DNA from: Thermomucor indicae-seudaticae
Lineage: Eukaryota; Mucoromycota; Mucoromycetes; Mucorales; Lichtheimiaceae
Direction: 5' to 3'
Length of the DNA stretch: 13,534 bases
NCBI GenBank assembly: GCA_000787465.1
Contig: JSYX01000727.1
Coordinates: forward strand, 1 to 13,534
Shown: positions 1 to 6,286 of the stretch, piece after piece
Numbering within the stretch: the stretch's first letter is position 1
Layout of the letters: the number at the start of each line of letters is the position of its first letter
Program-made: the position numbers and the translations under genes
Notes under the pieces: generated by a model
What the model saw: only the letters and a program-made list of their open reading frames with translations
The model's database searches: none
What the model was told of the DNA's origin: nothing

Positions 1-180
1 CGTGTGGAGTCCCATCGTACCTTCTGGTTATCTTTGATCATCCATCCATACTTCATTCTATCAATCCATCATCATATACGACAGGTAGTTTGCCGTGGAT
101 CGTCCGGAACCAAAGGTTGCTGGTGGTGTGCTCCTTGGGCCGATGGAGGAAAGCAAACTGAGGCAGGGTGCATCTCATTC

Positions 181-268
181 GGGGTTCCAAAAGTCAGAGC
201 GAGCCTGAGCAAACGAGAGCAGAACCAGAACAACCAGGGTTCTGGCGGAACCCTAAACGGATCGGATC
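181..268. repeat. Copy 1 of a GGGGTTCC-bounded CAGAG-type repeat element
   Basis: The stretch begins with GGGGTTCC (181-188) and ends with GGAACCCTAA (247-256), so its borders are inverted copies of GGGTTCC. The interior is purine-rich, made of degenerate GAGCAGAACCAGAACAACCAG-like units. The right flank, ACGGATCGGATC, also resembles the flank of copy 2 at 944-1100. The shared borders and flanks with a different interior suggest a short repeat family whose internal array varies in length. No coding capacity was recognised. Family membership rests on comparing these two copies by eye. Confidence 0.5.
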
Positions 269-345
269 ACGGATCCACCGTATACCGATCGGATACAAGA
301 GCACAGTAACCGGATCGTATTTGCATGGCACCTGGTCCGATCCTA
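256..345. repeat. Cluster of GATC-centred near-palindromes
   Basis: This stretch is dense in GGATCGGATC, GGATCC, CCGATCGGATAC, CCGGATCG, CCGATCC and ATCCGGTATA. GTATACCGATCGGATAC (280-296) is an imperfect palindrome around the perfect core CCGATCGG. It directly follows repeat copy 1, and its first bases are shared with the right flank of copy 2, so it may belong to the same repeat family. No function is assigned. Confidence 0.4.
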
Positions 346-419
346 TCCGGTATATTCGCACCTCTACTCAAACCATTACGGAACCACTCCCAAGTTCGGT
401 TGACTCTTTGATATGCTGC

Positions 420-644
420 TCAATAAGAACATCTCCTTCTTTTCATAAATTTCGTATCCGTAAAGAACACCCAAACAAGATCTCCGCCTATTATTCGAAA
501 ATCAAAACTGTGTAGCATGTTGACGATCGTGGTCGCTGGGCAGGCATGCAACCGGATATCGCGCTGAGCGGTCCATAGCATCTGCCAACGCGGATCAATG
601 GCCGCAGATAGACGATCTTGCTCTTTATCGCTGATATGATGCAT
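420..644 (-). other. Unrecognised minus-strand open reading frame, possible exon or gene remnant
   Basis: A minus-strand frame beginning at an ATG near 644 encodes about 74 residues (MHHISDKEQDRLSAAID...) and ends at a stop near 420. The first half looks protein-like, with mixed charged and hydrophobic residues and SDKEQDRL followed by IDPRWQMLW. The C-terminus is basic (KFMKRRRCSY). No domain was recognised, no splice partners are evident, and it lies between two repeat copies. It may be an exon of a decayed gene, part of a mobile element, or chance. Confidence 0.15.
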
Positions 645-752
645 TATGCAATTGTTAAGTCGCAAAGATAAAGGGTAGTATAGGACACGCAGGGTGTTGC
701 GGATTATGTCGGTGGTTTTTATGATCCATTCACCGTATCTAAGGTACCAAAA

Positions 753-798
753 AACCAGAGCAGAGCAGAGTCGAACTCGGATCTGCTCTGCTCTGGTT
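753..798. repeat. 16-bp perfect inverted repeat of CCAGAGCAGAGCAG
   Basis: AACCAGAGCAGAGCAG (753-768) is exactly reverse-complementary to CTGCTCTGCTCTGGTT (783-798), with a 14-nt spacer. The arms are made of the same CAGAG units found in the repeat copies at 181-268 and 944-1100. More CTCTGGTCTG units follow to about 810. It could form a strong hairpin in DNA or RNA, and may be two head-to-head fragments of the CAGAG repeat. Confidence 0.65.
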
Positions 799-943
799 CG
801 CTCTGGTCTGCGACGGCGATTTCGCGGAGGAAGGTTTTTTGTCTGTTTGTCTCAACAAACTTCTTATTGGTTTCCTCTTGCGCGTTTCCCAAACATCGTC
901 CTATAATTCTACATCCGGCTAAAGCATCTCCTCTCCACGTTTG

Positions 944-1100
944 GGGGTTTCAAGAACGAGAGTCAACCAGAGGAACCAGAGGAACCAGAGCAAACAAGAG
1001 CAGAGCAGAGCAGAGCAGGGCAGAGCAAAAGAAAACCAGAGCAGAACCAGAGCGAAACCAGAGACCAGAGCTCTGTTCGGAACCCTAACCGTATCCGACT
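944..1100. repeat. Copy 2 of the GGGGTTYC-bounded element with CAGAG/CCAGAG tandem array
   Basis: The element starts with GGGGTTTC (944-951) and ends with GGAACCCTAACCGTATCCGA (1079-1098), matching the border and flank of copy 1. The interior is a tandem array: AGAGGAACC units near 970-990, then perfect AGAGC repeats near 1001-1020, then CCAGAGC/ACCAGAGCGA variants to 1075. The array is longer than in copy 1, which fits slippage or unequal exchange. It translates to repetitive RAEQSRAEQ-like or LLCSALLC-like peptides; these are judged to be repeat translations and not genes. Confidence 0.6.
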
Positions 1101-1351
1101 TCGTCCTTGGCTTCCAAGGGCAAACCCACATGTCGCTGGTCACGCCTTTCGCTCGCCAGACCGCCTAGCAACCAGACAATACCACTCTTGTGCCTTGGCA
1201 TTGGCAGTTACGGCCCCAGCCGGTATGATGACGAGTATGGAAAAAAGTGTCTCCAATTGCTGGAGGCAAGATACAAATCGCACAGACGCTTTTCAATCTG
1301 GCAAAAACAAACGATGAGACACACGAAATATACGTTTCCTTGAGTGCACAC

Positions 1352-1901
1352 TTACATTATTTTGACAGGGCATTGTTCTAGACTATGCTCTTCCGAGAAG
1401 CAACGTAGGCAACGATCGCGATGACCTGTCGCTACATCGGGACACTCGAGCGAGATACCGAAAACCATGCGCCCTCGTCCGTCATTACCCATCACGAAGA
1501 ATCTAGACTCATCAGACCAAATGACTTTTCTGCACTGCTCATTTTCCAACTGAGATATTCTTGTGCCCGTCGCAACCGTCTTCCCACTTGGCTCTCTGTT
1601 AACTTGGGTCTACGAACAGGGCGGCGCAAAGAAAAACCCAATATCATGCATAGCAATGCTGAATGTGCGCAAGGAAACGTCCAGAATATCGCGGAGACTT
1701 GCACATGATAGACTTCTAATGGAGCACGCGGATTACTCCTGGTGTTGCGCCCAATGACTCGTAGCGACCGTTGTGAAAACTTCTTCGGTCTTCCTGCTCT
1801 ACTCTTAGAAGCTGTCGTGGCATTTTCTTATTATTTTATACCATTCGCTGTACAGTCGATCGCAGAAGCTTCTTTTTGTTACCAATCTCACCGTATGACA
1901 T
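1352..1901 (-). pseudogene. Decayed Tc1/mariner-family transposase
   Basis: Three minus-strand frames together spell a degenerate Tc1/mariner transposase. The first frame, from an ATG at 1901, gives MSYGEIGN...STVQRMV, like the first helix-turn-helix, and then hits a TAA. A second frame gives AGRPKKFSQRSLRVIGRNTR and NPRAPLE, typical of the GRPR linker and second helix-turn-helix. It continues to SLRRPVRRPKLTE and RRLRRAQEYLSW. A third frame gives KVIWSDESRFFVMGNDGRGR, containing the first catalytic aspartate (WSDESRF). The later Asp and Asp/Glu of the DDE/D triad were not found, so the 3' part is missing or unrecognisable. At least two frameshifts and one in-frame stop make it non-functional. 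Clear terminal inverted repeats were not located. Confidence 0.8.
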
Positions 1902-2855
1902 TTTAGGTTTCCCAAATAACTGCACGCTTTTGCTCCGAGATCTCAATGTTAGGTTGCAAGTATCGTAAGTAATATCTTTGAGTGGCATGACGTCAAATAG
2001 ATAAATGCAAGGACGTTTAAAGCTGCAAAAAAGCTTGAAAGGATTACGCTCACTGTCTGCAGACTTCCCCGACTTATACGCTGGCTTTTACTGGGGAGTG
2101 CAATTAGTACCTTGGGACCAGCATTACCCAGCGTGACGTTAATCTCGGCCCGCTCGCGTCTTCGATGGTGACCGTCGGTTTAGTATATCAACAGATACAG
2201 CGGCAATGATAGCCACAACCTCCCCGCAAGTCGGTATTTCGAAAGAGCATAAGCGCATTTGCCTTCACAAAGCCGAGGACGGCGAATTGTGTGCATGGAT
2301 CATGCATCGACGTTTGAATACATCTGCGAATGAAAGACGGAAAAGGGTCAAGGATGGAGGTTTAATTGACATGGTCATCGAAGACGTTGGGACGAGGGAG
2401 TAGGATGAAGGTAACAGTTTAAGCCCATAGTTGTTTCAAGCCTTCGGTTTTCGTCAATAAGCACTCGATAAGTGAACATGCTAGAGCTGAAACTCCAGGA
2501 AATGGTAGCCAAGTAGTTACACTTTGCTGTAAAGTCCATGATTGATATGTATCAGCACTCATAGTAACTGTGATAGTCTCAGGATGATGTTGCCGCAGAT
2601 CATCAGCTATATAGCATATCCACTAGAATCCACGGCGAGGAAAAACTTTGCTGCATGAATGCTGGACATTGTATCCGGTGGGAACAATCTCAACATAAGT
2701 AGCGCTATATCAGGCAAACGCAGAAACTACCAAGAGGAGGCGCTAAGTGGACGGACGATCGGAATATGTGCGAGTGAGGATGGCGGAGCTATCAATTTTC
2801 CAAAAACAACGAACAAAGAATCGCTTGAACAGTATACCTAAGCACTCATTTCCCC
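1902..2855. other. Gene-free stretch upstream of the reductase-like gene
   Basis: Nothing convincing was recognised here. Two plus-strand frames (2206-2403, 65 residues; 2659-2841, 60 residues) are short, lack family motifs and have no splice partners, so they are treated as chance. The part adjoining the transposase relic may hold the eroded end of that element. The right end is presumably promoter sequence of the gene at 2904. Confidence 0.4.
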
Positions 2856-2861
2856 TATAAA
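2856..2861 (+). promoter_or_regulatory. TATA-box-like element of the reductase-like gene
   Basis: TATAAA lies in the context CCCCTATAAAG, 42 nt before the proposed ATG at 2904. It is followed by a pyrimidine-rich stretch (CTTTCTTCTTTTC) suited to transcription initiation. The position fits a core promoter with a short 5' leader. The call is positional only. Confidence 0.45.
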
Positions 2862-2903
2862 GTACGCTGTCTTTCTTCTTTTCTGTATTTCCAGAAAAGA
2901 GCA

Positions 2904-3914
2904 ATGTATTTCTTTGAACCAACTAGGAGCAATCTATTACTAGTCTGTGCAACTGTCGTGGCTAGCTACGTCTTGGTTAGCCGCGAATTGAAACCGGACA
3001 CACGACTGGGTTACTCCAAGTTTGCTGATAATAATAAGAAGAAGAAAACATCCACGGTAACAGCAGTGGAAAATAGGAGCCATAATCCATATTGATCACC
3101 CTTTGGCTAGGTACCATCGCGTATAGGCATGCTTATCATTTATACCCCGGCATCCATGCTTTCACTTGCCGCTTTATATCACTTTTATTATGTTACTGCT
3201 ACTCCTCCGAGCCATGTCCTTTTGATAGCCATCATTAACTTTATACATTACGCCAAACGGATCTTTGCAAGTACAAGTTGTTTGCATGATCAAGGCTGTC
3301 TTCTTAACGCAGACATGATAGGAGGTTTTATATGTGCATCGATATTCTGGAGTCGCCATTATCGGTGATGCGATGGCCATTTCAGTGTGCTATGCAACAT
3401 TCACTGCTGCGTTATTGTACTTTACTGCTTCGGTGCCTGATACCAAGGTATCCCATCCAGAAGTCAAGATTGGTATCCTCCTCTTTATCCTCGGCGAATC
3501 CATCAACCACTATCACCATCGAATACTTTCGGATCTTCGCAAAGACGGAAGCAAAGAGTACAAGGTCAGAGAAATCCAGAGATCGAAAACCCATTCATCC
3601 CAATCAACCCCTCTTGTTCATATCAGATCCCCTATCGCGGCTTGTTCCGTCACGTTTGGTGCCCTCACTACGTATGTAAACGAACAAGAACGTGTTTCGT
3701 GACTGAGAAATAGCTCATTTTGCAATGATAACAGCTGGGCGAGATTCTTTCATTTGTTGGCATGGCTTTGGTTTCCCAAAATTTACTGACGGTCGTCTTT
3801 CAACTGGAATCAGCTGCCTACCTCTGTGTTCGCGCTTACAACACTCGGCAATGGTACATGGCTCGATTCCCAAAGGTACCCAAGAAAGTATGCTTGATTC
3901 CCGGATTATATTAG
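2904..3914 (+). CDS. Steroid 5-alpha-reductase-family membrane enzyme (3-oxo-5-alpha-steroid 4-dehydrogenase-like), five exons
   Basis: Exons 2904-3056, 3111-3266, 3322-3564, 3627-3671 and 3735-3914 join in frame to a 258-residue protein, close to the usual length of the family. Members of this family reduce the C=C bond of an enone or enoyl substrate with NADPH in the ER membrane. The C-terminal domain is clear: KRIF/EVLYVHRYSG across the exon 2-3 junction, then INHYHHRILSDLRKDG, EYKIPYRGLF, CPHYLGEILSF, and the terminal WYMARFPKVPKKV. Several hydrophobic segments span the protein, one near the N-terminus (LLLVCATVVASYVLV). The resemblance is closer to the plant/protist-type members with KRxFEVLxxHxYSG than to mammalian SRD5A1/2 or Tsc13 (recalled knowledge, not a search). 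All introns are phase 0 and 54-63 nt; intron 2 needs a GC donor. The substrate cannot be told. The start is the first ATG of the frame, 42 nt after a TATA box. Confidence 0.85.
3267..3321 (+). other. Proposed GC-AG intron 2 of the reductase-like gene
   Basis: Exon 2 must end in phase 0 after ATC TTT because every usable upstream acceptor for the conserved EVLYVHRYSG exon is phase 0. The nearby GT dinucleotides all give phase 1. GCAAGT directly after TTT supplies the only phase-0 donor and matches the GC-donor hexamer GCAAGT. The acceptor is ATGATAG at 3321. The result, KRIFEVLYVHRYSG, restores a family-conserved motif across the junction. Confidence 0.7.
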
Positions 3915-3916
3915 GA

Positions 3917-3922
3917 AATAAA
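3917..3922 (+). terminator. AATAAA polyadenylation signal, reductase-like gene
   Basis: AATAAA starts two bases after the TAG stop (3912-3914). A TG-rich tract, TGTGTATACGTGTATGTG and onward (3932-3966), follows and resembles a downstream GU-rich element. Such a short distance implies a very compact 3' UTR or use of a further signal. Confidence 0.45.
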
Positions 3923-4055
3923 AACAAATGCACTGTGTATACGTGTATGTGCGTGTGTGTGGGTGTAAAAGATATTAGTTGATTACAATAAACGGATGGA
4001 AGAAGAGTAATGCAGATAGTGGACAACGAAGATGCAGAGGAGGGATCTATACACA

Positions 4056-5905
4056 TCATGAGCGGGGCCGCTCCAAGGAAGCAGTTATGGATGATCCAAT
4101 GGTTGCTGCTATAGCCGCAGTCAAACCAATCGTAGTATACGTGATCTTTTGTGGTGTCGTAAACACGGTCGCCAGTGATCGACGGATTACCTGCTCGACA
4201 GGACCGCGTAAAAAGATATAGAGAAGCACCCAGTAGATGGCACCTTTGTAGGCAAATGATAAACGGAATAATCGACGGGTAAGTCGTATTAATCGGAATT
4301 CGATACGGTGTATCTGAACTCGCACGGGAGCCAAAGCGTAGGCGGACTGGGGGTCGTCAGGCGGTAACAAGTGTGGAAAATGAGGAGTATGTCGGCGATA
4401 TTCGGCGAGTTCGTATCCATCAAAAGAACCCTTGCGTTGCTCCTGTAGTTCACTCAGTTGCTGCTCCTGCAAAGCTATTAATCGGTCCATTAATGCTAGA
4501 CCATTAACACCAAAATGATGATGATCCTCTGTATCATGATTTCGTGTCCGTTGACCCAGAAAAGATTCCATAAAGGCTGCTCCCATATGTAAACCTGTCC
4601 AATAACACATCCGACTGTAAGCTCGTGATGACGGTCGCGCTGGCAACCACAGCGTACTCGGTGTTGCACAAGTGGGTGGTAATTCAATCGGTGTCATCGT
4701 GCCAGGCGTGGCATAAGTGCTCGTGGTATCTGAGAAAGTGTCTGGTGCATCGTAAAATTCTTCGGGTGATGATGATATTGAAGGGCTTTGTGACGATCTC
4801 GTCGAAACTGGTGTCATGACGGGAGATGGTAAAGGTGAAGGTACTATGGTCTTTTCTGGATTTGGTGTGGCATACTTTTGCAATATGATGTCTGATTCCA
4901 GACTCCACTCGTACGGATCAGTACCTCCAAGCTCTGTCAACATTTTAGGTCAGTGTAGATAAGTAAAAAGACTTGATGACAACAACCAACCTTGCAACAA
5001 ATTCTCTTCTGGCACAACCTCCAACACCTCCTTGGATGAAGGAAAGCTGATGCGACTCCTGGCTTCATCACTCAAGACATACTTTATCATTTGCCATAAT
5101 CCTTGATACATCCAGCCAAAGTTCATGACGTAAATCGATCCAATCATTCCAGGAAACCTCTTGTCCATGATCCCAATTAAAGTCTGAACAAGTTGTGCAT
5201 CCTACTCACGCCAATGAATTTTTCCACAGACAGACCAACCCAATCTCCCTTCTCTTCAGCTTACAATGGGAATGAACGGCGCTTTGCCGATGTCAATAAT
5301 CACTGCAATCTGCGATACAAGTTTGCGTGGCTCGTCAGGATCCCTTTCTCTGGCAAGCGTGATGTCCCGCATCCACTTCCTGGCTATTTCCATCACGAGG
5401 CACGCGTATGGTCGCATGAGCTCCGTCAGTATCTTCGACTTGTCCCGAAACTGTGGGAAATATCGCATCCGCACCACCGCCACCGGTCGTCCCAGTCTGT
5501 CCTGTTTGTGAAAGAAGGCAAATCCGCCGTCTCCAAAGAATTCAGGCGCGACCGACTCCCATGTCAAATGTCCAATACCGTGTTCCGCTCGCCACTGTAT
5601 CGTATCTAGTATTGCTGTCTCCGTCTTTTTCTCGTCAAAGTCGCAGCATCGCAGGTATCGAAACAGGTTGACTACATAATCTTCAGTAAGCGCTTCTCCG
5701 AAAACAAAAAGGCTTTCTTTTTTGCATTGCATCGAACCTTGCCTTTGTCTCGAATATAGTCTTTGGCATCCTCCAGATCAGACAATGGCAACACGAGAGA
5801 TTCCACTTGTTGAAGAAGGCTACAGATAATGCGTTCAATGACTTCTCTATGGTGTTCGTACTGTGAATTCAGCAAGACAGCCTTTTCTTCTAAAAGTCGT
5901 AGCAT
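4056..5905 (-). CDS. Sec14-like CRAL-TRIO protein with FFAT-type motif and C-terminal hydrophobic segments
   Basis: Exons 5905-5743, 5695-5265, 5201-4991 and 4933-4056 join to 560 residues. Residues about 50-95 form the CRAL-TRIO N-terminal helical part (ALTEDYVVNLFRYLRCCDFD...ILDTIQWR). Residues about 105-270 are the lipid-binding fold, with DRLGRPVAVVRMRYFPQF, AVIIDIGKAPF, FPGMIGSIYVMNFGW and the closing PEENLLQELGG. Such domains bind phosphoinositides or other lipids and move them between membranes. A Ser/Pro/Thr-rich linker holds EFYDAPD at residues 327-333 after SISSSPE, a good FFAT core for binding the ER protein VAP/Scs2. A short coil-like helix (ALMDRLIALQEQQLSELQEQ) and two hydrophobic stretches near residues 497-518 and 534-555 follow, the former YWVLLYIFL. 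Intron 1 needs a GC donor. The start is the first true ATG of the frame. The gene converges on the reductase-like gene. The cargo lipid is unknown. Confidence 0.85.
5696..5742 (-). other. Proposed GC-AG intron 1 of the CRAL-TRIO gene, with tandem NAGNAG acceptor
   Basis: All plausible acceptors before the conserved ALTEDYVVNLFRYL exon are phase 1 except one weak phase-2 site. The only nearby GT donor (AAG|GTTCGA) is phase 0. AAAG|GCAAGG gives phase 1 and is the textbook GC-donor context. The 3' end is TTTTTGTTTTCGGAG, giving a 47-nt intron and the joined peptide IRDKEALTEDY. GAGAAG at the acceptor is a NAGNAG pair, so skipping one codon (DKALTED) is also possible. Confidence 0.65.
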
Positions 5906-6286
5906 TATGCAATGCAATTAGAGAAGGAAAAAACAGAAAGTGCGGGGGATTTTTCTTGGTATTTTGTAACAATGCCGGTTAAATTGTTTACCCAGACTTC
6001 GAAGAATGAGCAGCAACACCAAGCAAACGTCATGCATTGTTAATAGTTACAAAAACCCCAAATGCACGTGAACCGACAGTTTCGGTAAGTAGGTTGATTC
6101 AATATTGTTAAAAAGCACAAGAACAAGATTCTTCTCATATAACCTCGTAGTAAAAGGAGGGAAGGATTATGTACACGCGAGAAAGACGGAGATAGATAAG
6201 GACTTAAAGGAAGGGAGAGTAAAAAGGAAAGAGTGGAGAATCTCGCGACGGAGGGAATTTTTGTGTGTGTTCGCTAGGTAGGGATG
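5906..6286. other. Intergenic region between CDC24 and the CRAL-TRIO gene
   Basis: Both neighbours are on the minus strand, so this 381-bp stretch should contain the CDC24 3' UTR and the promoter and leader of the CRAL-TRIO gene. On the sense strand a pyrimidine-rich run (TTTTTTCCTTCTCTAATTGC) lies just before the ATG at 5905. No open frame, RNA gene or clear TATA box was recognised. Confidence 0.5.

Noticed and set aside
1079..1090. CCCTAA as interstitial telomere sequence
   Set aside because: Only one unit occurs at each repeat border, with no tandem array; better explained as part of the repeat border.
944..1100. CRISPR-like array
   Set aside because: The units are 5-10 bp, contiguous and without spacers, and the window is eukaryotic.
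956..1143. Overlapping frames on both strands at 919-1168
   Set aside because: They are translations of the CAGAG/CTCTG tandem repeat, which stays open in several frames because the unit has few stop codons.
3057..3095. A separate 63-residue small protein at 2904-3095
   Set aside because: The GTAACA at 3057 and AG at 3110 give a phase-0 54-nt intron that joins it to RIGMLIIYTPA, matching the reductase family; the tail after 3056 is intron.
5737..5738. GT donor AAG|GTTCGA for CRAL-TRIO intron 1
   Set aside because: It is phase 0, while the acceptors before the conserved ALTEDYVV exon are phase 1 or 2, so the protein would go out of frame.
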